This document shows positions 17,382 to 26,100 of a stretch of 64,000 nucleotides of DNA, one piece after another. Position numbers and translations under genes: made by a program. The DNA comes from Anaerolineae bacterium (GTDB lineage Bacteria; Chloroflexota; Anaerolineae; Aggregatilineales; UBA2796). Each line of letters opens with the position of its first letter. Within the stretch, counting starts at the first letter, position 1. A model generated the notes under the pieces. It was given only the letters and a program-made list of their open reading frames with translations, had not been told where the DNA came from and made no database searches. Where the stretch lies: contig JAHBVK010000016.1 in NCBI GenBank assembly GCA_019637555.1, positions 1-64,000 on the forward strand, in the 5' to 3' direction.

Positions 17382-18320
17382 TTAAGTCAGCGAACGAACG
17401 ACATCAGCAGTGTTGACAGCGACTCCAGTTGCTTCTTTGTCAATACGCTTGAGCATTCCGGTTAGTGCATCTTTGGAGCCAAGTTCTAGGAAGGTTGTCG
17501 CCCCCATCTGCCGAAGAGACTGAATTGTCTCCGTCCAGCGAACGGAGCCAGTGAGTTGTGCTCCTAATTCAGCGCGTATCTCATCCGGGGTTCGCAGCGG
17601 CGCTACCGTCAGATTACCGATCACTGGGACAGATGGCGCGGCGAACGTCGAAGAATCAAGAATCTGGCGGAATTCAGCCGTAGCCGATTCCATCAGCGGA
17701 GAGTGTGCGGCAATGCTTACTGCCAGTTTGAGCGCCCGTTTGATACCCCGTTCCTTCGCCAGCGTCAACGCTAGATCAAGCGCTGTTTCATCGCCGGAGA
17801 TGACCACCTGACCGGGGCAGTTATCGTTCGCCAAGACTACTGGCTTGCCTGCTTGCGCACTGGCAGCGGCACACAGCGCCCGAACATCGGCAATCTCTGC
17901 GCCGAGCAATGCTGCCATTGCACCCGGATTGCGCTGCCCTGCCTCTTTCATTAGCCGTCCGCGCTCCCGCACTAATCGCAAGCCATCTTCGAAACCTAAT
18001 GCCCCCGCTGCCGTCAACGCCGTGAACTCGCCTAAGCTATGACCTGCTACTGCCTGCGGCTTTATCGCGCCATGCAGCGATTCCATCGCTCGCAACGTGG
18101 CGATGCCAGTGATGTAGAGTGCGGGTTGTGTGTTCAGCGTATCATCAAGTGTTTCGGCTGGTCCTTCAAACATTAGTGTGGAAAAGGGTGTCCCCAAAAT
18201 CTGATCTGCTTGCGCGAACAGTTCGGCTGCGGCGGGGAATTGCTCGACCAAACTCTTGCCCATGCCCACTTGCTGCGATCCCTGACCGGGAAAAACCAGC
18301 ACCGTTGTTGACCAATCCAT
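17382..18320 (-). CDS. fabD: Malonyl-CoA:ACP transacylase
   Basis: The 312-residue product has the N-terminal VLVFPGQGSQQVGMG, the nucleophile motif GHSLGEFTAL (Ser95), an Arg-rich loop RLVRERGRLM that binds the malonyl carboxylate, and the active-site His in SIAAHSPLM. It moves malonyl groups from CoA to acyl-carrier protein for fatty-acid synthesis. The other fab genes are not beside it; the ACP-like protein at 30944 is far away. It follows the DUF4012 gene by 78 bases. Confidence 0.95.
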   Translation of the reverse strand: MDWSTTVLVFPGQGSQQVGMGKSLVEQFPAAAELFAQADQILGTPFSTLMFEGPAETLDDTLNTQPALYITGIATLRAMESLHGAIKPQAVAGHSLGEFTALTAAGALGFEDGLRLVRERGRLMKEAGQRNPGAMAALLGAEIADVRALCAAASAQAGKPVVLANDNCPGQVVISGDETALDLALTLAKERGIKRALKLAVSIAAHSPLMESATAEFRQILDSSTFAAPSVPVIGNLTVAPLRTPDEIRAELGAQLTGSVRWTETIQSLRQMGATTFLELGSKDALTGMLKRIDKEATGVAVNTADVVRSLT

Positions 18321-18398
18321 ATGTTCCTCAGATTACGTTGTAGTGCAGAGACAATATAGCGGTTTAACAGCGGGATCCATAAATCCCGCTGCTTGTAT

Positions 18399-20447
18399 TT
18401 ACTGATAAACAATCTCGATTTGCCGATCTGATGTTAGGGTGAGGCGAAACTCCAAGATCGGCTTATCTAGCGTGTAACTAGCGGCTGGCTCCGGTGAGAC
18501 ACTGACCATCACAGCATTGGCGGGGAGGGTCACTTGAATGGTTACCGGGTCATCCCGTGTACCCGGTTGTTTTTGTAGTAACAGCCTATAACGACGGTAC
18601 GGACCTAAGGACTCCACGACTACAGGCGTAGTGTATTCATATTGGTAACGTTCCGTAGTGTCGTATTTCACCAGTATCGTTGCGATGAAATCCGTTGTTG
18701 TGCCCACCATATCCGTCACTGGACTATTAAGGTTGTCGCTAGCGCTAATTACAGTCCCTTTAGGTACGAATAACTGCATCAGATTGAAATAATCGATCTG
18801 GTCACGGTAGTGTTCGGGTTTCATCGCGGGATCGTTCGCTGCTGCCGCCGCCGAGTAGTCATAAGCGATGGTGGCACGCCCATTAACCGTGCCATTAGGC
18901 TGAATCTGCACGTCATAAGTCAGCGTGCGCTGGATTGAATGATTTGATTTATTGCCTAGATTGGCATCAGCGACCATTAGATAATCGCCACTGCCGGGCT
19001 GCTGTTTGCCCGACCAGCCGAGTAAGTCCATCAGATCATTGAGTTGTGGCTCTTTGAAATAGATCATGATGTGCTTTTCTTGCAGACCACTAAGCAATGC
19101 GTTGAACAGAGCCTGCCCTTTTTCACGGCTGACGGATTGCCACGCGCTAAGGATCTGGCGATAGAGCGAAACGAGATACTGCTTGTGGGCGAGTTCCGCT
19201 TGCCCCTCTGCACGAATCTCGTAGATGATCTCGCGGAAGTTATCCACAGTCACCGCCTGTGGATCGTCGCCAACGCGCACGCTGCCGATAGCACCCAACA
19301 GTTTCTCAAAACCAGTGATGTCGATGCTAATCACGCCGTCAATGGGAGAGCGAGGGTTATTGCCGCTTTCGTAATACCACATCGACATTTGCGCGGTGCT
19401 CGGAAAATCGGCAAACCAACTGCTATCCCACGCGGTATAGATCGGTTTGGGGAATTGAATCCACCACGAAGGGATGTTTAACTGTGAGGCAAGCGACTCA
19501 GGCGGCGGATTGGGACTGGTGGCGGTAGTGGCGCTATACCCGTAGTCGGTGATGCGGAAGCGACGCACCCGCAGCCAGCCATATGTACTCAGATAGCCGC
19601 CACTGGGGCGCAATTCATCATTATTGGCGGAAAGCACCAAGTAGTTTTGCGGAGAATCGACCCCAAAGGCGCGGGTCATCAACTCTGGCGCAACCTGCAA
19701 AATCTCGGTGATAGCGTTTAGCTGCGTGAAATATTGTTGAACCTGCTGCACCTGCAAGACCAATTGCGGTGAGACAGTTCGCAGATCAGGTGAATCAAGC
19801 AATGTTTTGATCTGAGACAGCCGTTCGCGCCCGCTGATGAACTTGCCCTGTCCGATCTGCAATAGTTCAATCAAGCGTTCACCGTCGACACCGCCAACGA
19901 GCGTAGGAGCAGCAGTTGCGCCGCTGGATGATTCGCCAACGAGGGAATAGAGGACAGGCTGTAAACCATCCATCACATCTTCTGCCGAGAGCGCCAACCC
20001 TTCAGCCGAATCTAGCAATGTGAAGGTGCCGCGCAGATCAGCACTGAAGGGGCTGAAAATGCGCAGCAAGTTAGTTTGCGATTTTGCGTTGCCTAAAGTC
20101 GTTGCCAGATCGAAGGCGCTGGCGCGTAGGCGCTCGAAATCTGACTGTTTCAGTTCAGAGAAGGGGGTGCCGCTGACAAGGCTAACTACTCGACTGACGT
20201 TGCCCAGCGATTCTTGTACGCGAGCGTTAGCATCGGCAGCAAAGACCACCAACAACGTGGTCGGTATGGCGATCAGCAGGATTATAGCGATCAGTACATA
20301 GCGCCACGCTCCACCTCGTGTGAGCCTACGCCACAAGCGTGCTAGCGGTGTGCGCGAACGACGTCGCCGCCGCCTCGTTGATTCCGGTTTCAGAATGTCG
20401 CTAGGATCTGTGGGATTCAAGTCGCTTGAATTTACCGTCACGAGCAC
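18399..20447 (-). CDS. DUF4012 family membrane-anchored protein
   Basis: The 682-residue product has a basic cytoplasmic head (Arg-rich, about residues 20-48), one membrane helix (about 50-72) and a large extracellular part. The central segment NYLVLSANNDELRPSGGYLS with the following STYGWLR is the mark of DUF4012 proteins, which are often found near cell-surface polysaccharide genes. A Wzz/kinase and CapD pair lies divergent on the other side, consistent with a surface-polymer role. The exact activity is not known. Confidence 0.88.
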   Translation of the reverse strand: MLVTVNSSDLNPTDPSDILKPESTRRRRRRSRTPLARLWRRLTRGGAWRYVLIAIILLIAIPTTLLVVFAADANARVQESLGNVSRVVSLVSGTPFSELKQSDFERLRASAFDLATTLGNAKSQTNLLRIFSPFSADLRGTFTLLDSAEGLALSAEDVMDGLQPVLYSLVGESSSGATAAPTLVGGVDGERLIELLQIGQGKFISGRERLSQIKTLLDSPDLRTVSPQLVLQVQQVQQYFTQLNAITEILQVAPELMTRAFGVDSPQNYLVLSANNDELRPSGGYLSTYGWLRVRRFRITDYGYSATTATSPNPPPESLASQLNIPSWWIQFPKPIYTAWDSSWFADFPSTAQMSMWYYESGNNPRSPIDGVISIDITGFEKLLGAIGSVRVGDDPQAVTVDNFREIIYEIRAEGQAELAHKQYLVSLYRQILSAWQSVSREKGQALFNALLSGLQEKHIMIYFKEPQLNDLMDLLGWSGKQQPGSGDYLMVADANLGNKSNHSIQRTLTYDVQIQPNGTVNGRATIAYDYSAAAAANDPAMKPEHYRDQIDYFNLMQLFVPKGTVISASDNLNSPVTDMVGTTTDFIATILVKYDTTERYQYEYTTPVVVESLGPYRRYRLLLQKQPGTRDDPVTIQVTLPANAVMVSVSPEPAASYTLDKPILEFRLTLTSDRQIEIVYQ

Positions 20448-20602
20448 TTTATCCTGTTACTGTTAACCGAGTAATCACCGTAGTGTGATGGTTGTGTGAA
20501 TGTGAAACTTGTAACGTAGTTGAGATATACAGTAACCGCGCGATTGTACCAAAGGCTGTATAAATTCTCGAACCGACCGCGTTGTTTAGCGTTATTATCG
20601 GT

Positions 20603-20632
20603 TTGCTTATGCTTTTAGGGGTATGCTAAACT
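20603..20632 (+). promoter_or_regulatory. Probable promoter of the BY-kinase gene
   Basis: TTGCTT (20603-20608) and TAAACT (20627-20632) are separated by 18 bases, and TGC before the -10 gives an extended -10. A start near 20639 leaves a leader of about 48 bases before ATG 20687, which supports that start over the earlier TTG. Confidence 0.5.
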
Positions 20633-20686
20633 AGATGCTGGTTGGATTTGCCAACTGTTGCATTATCGAATGGACTCGTATTACCG

Positions 20687-22477
20687 ATGGAATTTGCTGC
20701 GATTTTACGCTTGTTGCGTCGATGGCTGTGGCTAATCGCGCTGCTAACTATCGTCATTGCGGCTGTACGCTTTGTGCAGGTACGCGCCGCCCCACCAGTA
20801 TACGAATCCACGACTAAAATTCAGATTGGCTCCTTCAACGTTAGTCCCAATCCGCAGGGCAATTTCAATCAAATCGGTCAGCAACTCGGCTTCAACTACA
20901 TCGCCTTAGTTCGCACTTATCCTGTGTTGGAAGCGACTGTGCGTAAATTGGGGCTGCCCTTCTCACCCGAATCCTTGAATCGTTACTTCGAGGTGAGTCT
21001 GCTGGAAAACACCTCGCTGCTAGAAATTCGCGTGACCTACACCGATCCAATTGTGGTGGCGGACATCGCCAACGAGTTAGCAACGCAACTCATCCTTGCC
21101 AGCCCGACCAGTCTGACGGTAGAACAGCAAAAACAACTCGATCTGCTGCGTACCGAAGCGGAAAACGCCCAGCAGCAGTTAGAGAACGCGCGCAGTGAAT
21201 TAGCGACTATCGAACAGGAACTGCGAAACTCACCAACGCCTGAACGGGAGCAAGAACTCAATACTCGGCGCGATCAGTTGAATTCACAGATTACCGCCGT
21301 ACAAGCCAATCTCGCCAATCTGTCCAACACCATCGCCGTGGTCCAGCAGCAAAGCAATTCCAATACGTTAACGGTAGTGGAACGTGCACGCATCCCAACT
21401 GAGCCACGCGCCAGCACCATCGTCCGCGATACCATCCTCGCTGCGTTGATCGGTGGTACGCTGGCGAGTTTGCTAGCGTTCGGGTTGGAATATCTGAATG
21501 ACAGCGCTCGCAATCCGGGAGAGATCCAGCCGCTGACCGGTCAACCATTGATCGGCACGATCCCGCCTTTCGGCAAGAAGGGCAGTTACGGTGATCGTTT
21601 GGTGGCGTGGACGCAACCGCGTTCGACCTTTGCAGAGGCATATCGCGCTCTGCGGGTCAATTTGATGTACGCGAAAAAAGATGAGGGCGATGCCCAGCGC
21701 TTTGTGTACATCATCACCAGTCCTAATCCTTCCGAAGGTAAGAGCATCACGACGGCTAATCTGGCAATTACCTTCGCTAACACGGGAATGCGTGTACTGC
21801 TGATCGATGCCGACCTACGCCGTCCGGTACAGCATCTGATCTTCAACTTGTCCAACACCTCCGGTCTGACCAACATCCTCTCTAATGCCACACTGGGACG
21901 ACATAAAGGTACAGATGGCGATGGTCGCGCATCGGAGGACTTCTATCAGTCGTATTCCAAGTCGTTAGTGACAACGGTAACGCAAAAGACCGCCATACCG
22001 GGTTTGGATTTCATTCCTGCTGGAACATCGCCCGCGAATCCCGCAGAGCTGCTCGGCTCGATTCAGATGCAGTCGGTAATGCATCTTCTGTCAACTGAAT
22101 CTGGTTATGACGTGATTTTGTTCGATACGCCGCCATCATTAACCGTATCGGATAGTTTGGTGCTTTCGAACGTAGTCAATGGCGAAGTGATCGTGGTGAT
22201 CGAGTCAGGGCGCACACGCCGTCCGCAGTTGGTGCGGGTGGTGCAGCAGTTTGTGGCGCTTAACATTCCGGTGGCAGGTGTTGTGATGAACCGTCTCAAC
22301 CCGCGCGATGCCGAAGGTGGCTACGGCTACTATTACTACTATTATGGCTACTACGGGCACGACAATAAGACCAGCGAAGCCCCAACTGGCAATGGCAGCC
22401 GTCCTCGTCCCGCGCTGCCCACTAATCAGCGTGGTCGCCCGGAACGTGAGCATGAACGGGATATTAACTCCGGTTAG
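20687..22477 (+). CDS. Wzz-type chain-length protein fused to BY-kinase (tyrosine autokinase)
   Basis: The 596-residue product (ATG 20687) joins two activities usually found together in Gram-negative Wzc proteins: an N-terminal membrane helix (residues 14-30), an extracellular region with a long coiled coil (about 145-225), a second helix (about 250-268), and a cytoplasmic kinase with Walker A (SPNPSEGKS, 345-353), Walker A' (LLIDADLRRP, 371-380) and a Walker B-like LFDTPPS. The C-terminus holds nine tyrosines in a 12-residue run (544-558), the usual autophosphorylation cluster. It controls polymer length and export. CapD follows 189 bases downstream. Confidence 0.92.
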   Translation: MEFAAILRLLRRWLWLIALLTIVIAAVRFVQVRAAPPVYESTTKIQIGSFNVSPNPQGNFNQIGQQLGFNYIALVRTYPVLEATVRKLGLPFSPESLNRYFEVSLLENTSLLEIRVTYTDPIVVADIANELATQLILASPTSLTVEQQKQLDLLRTEAENAQQQLENARSELATIEQELRNSPTPEREQELNTRRDQLNSQITAVQANLANLSNTIAVVQQQSNSNTLTVVERARIPTEPRASTIVRDTILAALIGGTLASLLAFGLEYLNDSARNPGEIQPLTGQPLIGTIPPFGKKGSYGDRLVAWTQPRSTFAEAYRALRVNLMYAKKDEGDAQRFVYIITSPNPSEGKSITTANLAITFANTGMRVLLIDADLRRPVQHLIFNLSNTSGLTNILSNATLGRHKGTDGDGRASEDFYQSYSKSLVTTVTQKTAIPGLDFIPAGTSPANPAELLGSIQMQSVMHLLSTESGYDVILFDTPPSLTVSDSLVLSNVVNGEVIVVIESGRTRRPQLVRVVQQFVALNIPVAGVVMNRLNPRDAEGGYGYYYYYYGYYGHDNKTSEAPTGNGSRPRPALPTNQRGRPEREHERDINSG

Positions 22478-22602
22478 TATTCCCTGCGTTGGTCTCATAG
22501 TAATGATTTAACAATATTAACGTTCTTGTAATTACACTTCCTTGCAATTTTCGGATAAAATACACTGATCCTCCGGTGGGGGATGGTCGGTGCAAACTAG
22601 TA

Positions 22603-22623
22603 CACAGGAGTTTGTGTCCTGTG
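22603..22623 (+). promoter_or_regulatory. Hairpin in the capD-like leader
   Basis: A perfect 7-bp stem (22603-22609 with 22617-22623) with a 7-base loop lies 43 bases before the ATG. No T-run follows. It could be a leader structure; no known riboswitch family is recognised. Confidence 0.3.
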
Positions 22624-22666
22624 GTTGTGCGCCTGACCAGTAACCGCATCAATAGTGAGGCACTTC

Positions 22667-24703
22667 ATGATAATCCGAAAAGGATTACTTCAAGTTCGTA
22701 ATCGTTATTTCTTTGCTCTTGATCTGGTCATCTTCGTTGTAGCGGGTATCGTTAGTTTTGTGCTCCGGCTTGAACCAACCACGATCACAGATGATCTATT
22801 GGTTGGCATCTTCACATACCTAATTCTTTCAATCATCATCCGCGAAATCATCTTTTTCACATGGGGAATGTACCAGCACTATTGGGAACATGCAGGCGCT
22901 GGCGAACTAATCCTTAGTATGATCACACCTGTGTGTTCAGGGTTAGTGTTGACGGTGGTCGTATTTTATCTGGCAAAGATAACGCCGGATGAGATCGTAA
23001 TCCCCCGTTCGATCCCGTTCATTGACACAGGCATTGTCACGATTCTGGTCGTTGCTGCACGCTTCAGCCCTCGCGCTTTATATTATGTACATCATCGTCC
23101 GTCGGGGTCAGTTGCTTTACGGCAAAAAGCTAATCGGGAACACACCCCGGCAGAAGTACAACGCCGCTTATTGATCGTTGGTGCTGGAACGACGGGTGTA
23201 CAAGTCTTGACTGCCGTTCAGTTCAATACGCGTTTTGGAGTTGTGGTCGGATTTTTGGACGACGATGAGCGGAAAGTCGGGCAGCGGGTGCGCGGTCTGC
23301 TGGTGCTAGGGAAAACCGAGGATTTGCCCCGCGTTTGCCGTGAGCAACAGATCAACGAAGTGATCATCGCCATCCCCTCGGCACCGGGTGCGTTGGTTCG
23401 CCAAATTGCAGATTCCTGCCGTACCATCGGCGTACAATATAAAATCATGCCCGGTATCAATGAGCTAGTCACCGGGAAGATCACGGTGAATGCGCTACGC
23501 TCCGTGTCCATCGACGATCTGCTGCGCCGAGCACCAATAGAACTGGATGTGACCAACATCGCCCAGAAAATTGCCAATAAGTGTGTAATGATCACTGGAG
23601 CAGGCGGCACAATTGGCTCCGAGTTGGCGAGGCAAGTGGCACGTTTCCATCCCAAAACGCTACTGCTGCTCGGTCATGGCGAGAACAGTTTGTTCTGGAC
23701 ACACAAACGATTGCTCGAAGATTTTCCCGGTCTGCCTAAACAAATTCTGCTGGCGGATGTGCGTGACATGCCCCGGCTGACCTATCTGTTTGAGTGCTGG
23801 CGTCCAGACATCATTTTTCACGCGGCGGCACACAAACATGTTGCGATGCTAGAGACTAATCACACTGAAGGCGTCAGCAATAATGTGATCGGCACTCGCA
23901 ACCTGATTGAACTTAGCAATCGCTTTGAGGTCGAGAGCATGGTCATGGTATCTACCGATAAAGCGGTGGAACCAACTAATGTAATGGGTAAGACCAAACG
24001 CATCGCAGAGATGCTAATGATTGCGGCAGCTCAACAACATCCCAACCGTTTTGCGGTAGTGCGTTTTGGAAATGTATTGGGCAGTCGCGGCAGTGTTGTA
24101 CCTGTATTTCAGCAGCAAATCGCCGCTGGTGGTCCGGTATTCGTCACGGATCGGCGTATGACTCGCTTTTTCATGAGCATTCCTGAAGCGGTCTTACTGG
24201 TACTGAAAGCGAGTGTGTTGAGCGCACACAGTTCATTGTTTGTGCTCAATATGGGTGAGCCAGTGAAGATCGTAGACTTAGCACATGACTTGATCCGATT
24301 GAGTGGGTTGCAGCCAGAGCACGACATCCAGATCAAAGAAATTGGACCTTATCCCGGCGAGAAGATGCACGAAGAATTGTTCTGGTCTTACGAGATTGCC
24401 CGGCAAGTCGAGGGCGGCGCAATCTATGCGGTAGAACTGAGCGAGGATTTGTGTCAGCGCATTCGTTCGAAGTCCGAACACGAGATCAAACAACTGATGC
24501 AAGCAGCCCTGGATCACGATGAAGACGTGGTAAAAGAAATGCTATCCAGTATCGTGTTTACGCTGGGAACGGAACTGCAAGCCGCAAAGCAGATGACGAA
24601 CGGTAAAGGTAACGGCAATGGCAACAGCAATGGCATCAGTCAGACCAACGATCTGCCGATAAACAGGGCAGTCCCGATCCCTAGCGCTGGTGGCAGTAAG
24701 TGA
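22667..24703 (+). CDS. Nucleoside-diphosphate sugar epimerase/dehydratase (CapD/WbpM/FlaA1-like)
   Basis: The 678-residue product has about four N-terminal membrane helices, a CoA-binding-like Rossmann domain (LLIVGAGTTGVQVL), and a second Rossmann/SDR domain with CVMITGAGGTIGSELARQV. The catalytic region reads MVSTDKAVEPTNVMGKTKR, with the Met-x-x-x-Lys that replaces Tyr-x-x-x-Lys in CapD/WbpM-type 4,6-dehydratases. Such enzymes make UDP-sugar precursors for capsule or O-antigen-like chains. GAGG (22657-22660) supports ATG 22667, six bases after it, over GTG 22655. A Gly/Asn-rich tail (NGKGNGNGNSNG) ends the protein. Confidence 0.9.
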   Translation: MIIRKGLLQVRNRYFFALDLVIFVVAGIVSFVLRLEPTTITDDLLVGIFTYLILSIIIREIIFFTWGMYQHYWEHAGAGELILSMITPVCSGLVLTVVVFYLAKITPDEIVIPRSIPFIDTGIVTILVVAARFSPRALYYVHHRPSGSVALRQKANREHTPAEVQRRLLIVGAGTTGVQVLTAVQFNTRFGVVVGFLDDDERKVGQRVRGLLVLGKTEDLPRVCREQQINEVIIAIPSAPGALVRQIADSCRTIGVQYKIMPGINELVTGKITVNALRSVSIDDLLRRAPIELDVTNIAQKIANKCVMITGAGGTIGSELARQVARFHPKTLLLLGHGENSLFWTHKRLLEDFPGLPKQILLADVRDMPRLTYLFECWRPDIIFHAAAHKHVAMLETNHTEGVSNNVIGTRNLIELSNRFEVESMVMVSTDKAVEPTNVMGKTKRIAEMLMIAAAQQHPNRFAVVRFGNVLGSRGSVVPVFQQQIAAGGPVFVTDRRMTRFFMSIPEAVLLVLKASVLSAHSSLFVLNMGEPVKIVDLAHDLIRLSGLQPEHDIQIKEIGPYPGEKMHEELFWSYEIARQVEGGAIYAVELSEDLCQRIRSKSEHEIKQLMQAALDHDEDVVKEMLSSIVFTLGTELQAAKQMTNGKGNGNGNSNGISQTNDLPINRAVPIPSAGGSK

Positions 24704-24757
24704 GGCGGTGTTTTAGCGCGCTCCTAGCAGTCTTGTGATTAGCAACCAACTTCACTG

Positions 24758-24783
24758 ACCCGACGATCAACCGTCGGGTGTTT
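24758..24783 (+). terminator. Possible terminator after the CapD-like gene
   Basis: A perfect 8-bp stem (24758-24765 with 24772-24779), 6-base loop, is followed by GTTT. It overlaps the stop region of the convergent CDF gene. Confidence 0.5.
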
Positions 24784-25702
24784 ACTCCTCATCCTGCTGC
24801 TCTCTATCCAACTTCATATCCTCAAACGAGGATGGATCATCTTTTGGCTCCAGATGGGTGAAAACCGTGGCATTTGGTAACGATGTGCGGATGTCGCTCT
24901 CAATGCGTTCCAGCAGATGATGCCCCCGACTAACCGTCCAATAGTTCGGGACGAGAACATGAAAGGAGATGAAGCGTCGGGATGCAGACTGACGTGTACG
25001 CAGCGCATGAGTTTGAATGCCCTGCTCATTCTTATAGCGATCAAGGATGCTTAGGATAATTTGGCGATCCGCTTCTGGCAGCGCGGTATCTAACAATCCG
25101 AGCGTAGAACGTCGCAGCAACTGTACCCCTGTCCACACGATGTTTGCCGCCACCACCAGCGCGATCACCGGATCGAGCCATGTCCAGCCTGTGATCGCGG
25201 CAAGGATCAAGCCGATGATCACACCGATAGAAGTCCACACGTCTGTCATCAGATGTTTGCCATCTGCTTCCAGCGCGATTGAATGATACTGGCGTCCGGC
25301 ATACAGCAGGATCCGCGACACCGCGAGATTCAGCGCGGAAGCAAGGAAGGAGATCAGCAAGCCTACACTCAACTGTTCGACAGGCTGCGGCGTGATGAGG
25401 CGCGGAATACTGGTAAAGGCGATGCTGGCTGCCGCGGCAAGAATGAACAAGCCTTCCAAGCCACTAGAGAAATACTCGATCTTGGTATGACCATAATCAT
25501 GATCTTCATCCGGTGGACGGGCAGCATAATTCAACGCCATCAGCGCCACCGTACCTGCCACCAGATTCACAATCGACTCTAATGCATCGGAAAGTAAACT
25601 CACCGATCCAGTGAACAATGCCGCCACCAGCTTGAGCGCGATGGTGACGACAGCCGCGCCGATACTCAGCCATGCATAACGAGACAGCGAAGGGCTAGTC
25701 AT
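24782..25702 (-). CDS. Cation diffusion facilitator (zinc/iron/manganese exporter)
   Basis: The 306-residue product has six membrane helices and a C-terminal cytoplasmic domain typical of CDF transporters. Metal-site segments are SDALESIVN in helix 2 and [10 protein letters not shown] in helix 5, and a His-rich loop [13 protein letters not shown] lies between helices 2 and 3. The C-terminal domain (about 205-300) has the ferredoxin-like pattern that dimerises the protein. It exports divalent cations using the proton gradient. Its start overlaps the ACT-protein stop by 4 bases (ATGA type), so the two are translationally coupled. Confidence 0.92.
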   Translation of the reverse strand: MTSPSLSRYAWLSIGAAVVTIALKLVAALFTGSVSLLSDALESIVNLVAGTVALMALNYAARPPDEDHDYGHTKIEYFSSGLEGLFILAAAASIAFTSIPRLITPQPVEQLSVGLLISFLASALNLAVSRILLYAGRQYHSIALEADGKHLMTDVWTSIGVIIGLILAAITGWTWLDPVIALVVAANIVWTGVQLLRRSTLGLLDTALPEADRQIILSILDRYKNEQGIQTHALRTRQSASRRFISFHVLVPNYWTVSRGHHLLERIESDIRTSLPNATVFTHLEPKDDPSSFEDMKLDREQQDEE

Positions 25703-26100
25703 GATCCTCCAGTGGCAGCCAATTGGCGCAGGACATGCAATGCCCGCTGACCATCCGCTGCTGCGACGAATAGATGATCGTGGTAGTAAGCAGCGACGAC
25801 GTTGCAGCTAATCCCATTCTCCGTCAGCGCTCGCGAAATCGCTGCCGTGAAGCCGACGGCACTGAGATCCGAATGAATGGTCAGCGTGATCCACACACAA
25901 GGGTAAACATATGCTAAGCCGAGTCGATCTGCTTGCTGCTGATCCACGATGGCGGTGATACCCTCTGCTTCGCGGAAGGACATGAGAGGATCGAGTCCGA
26001 CAGGAAGCACGTCAGCAAAGGTGCAGAACACGTATATGCCTTCATGCAATTCCGGCATCATACCATGCAGCAACGCTTGTAGATCGCTTTCGGCGGTCAT
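25699..26100 (-). CDS. ACT-domain protein
   Basis: The 133-residue product consists of a beta-alpha-beta fold in two copies: [12 protein letters not shown] and, after [17 protein letters not shown], a second ACT-type segment [44 protein letters not shown]. The pattern matches small, stand-alone ACT proteins that bind amino acids or related ligands. It overlaps RqcH by 4 bases upstream and the CDF gene by 4 bases downstream, which suggests one mRNA. Confidence 0.85.
   Translation of the reverse strand: MTAESDLQALLHGMMPELHEGIYVFCTFADVLPVGLDPLMSFREAEGITAIVDQQQADRLGLAYVYPCVWITLTIHSDLSAVGFTAAISRALTENGISCNVVAAYYHDHLFVAAADGQRALHVLRQLAATGGS

Noticed and set aside
18399..20447. LytR-CpsA-Psr protein
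   Set aside because: Lacks LCP motifs; the NDELRPSGGYLS segment is typical of DUF4012.
22560..22660. Riboswitch in the CapD-like leader
   Set aside because: Only one 7-bp hairpin and no known conserved core; kept as a low-confidence structure.
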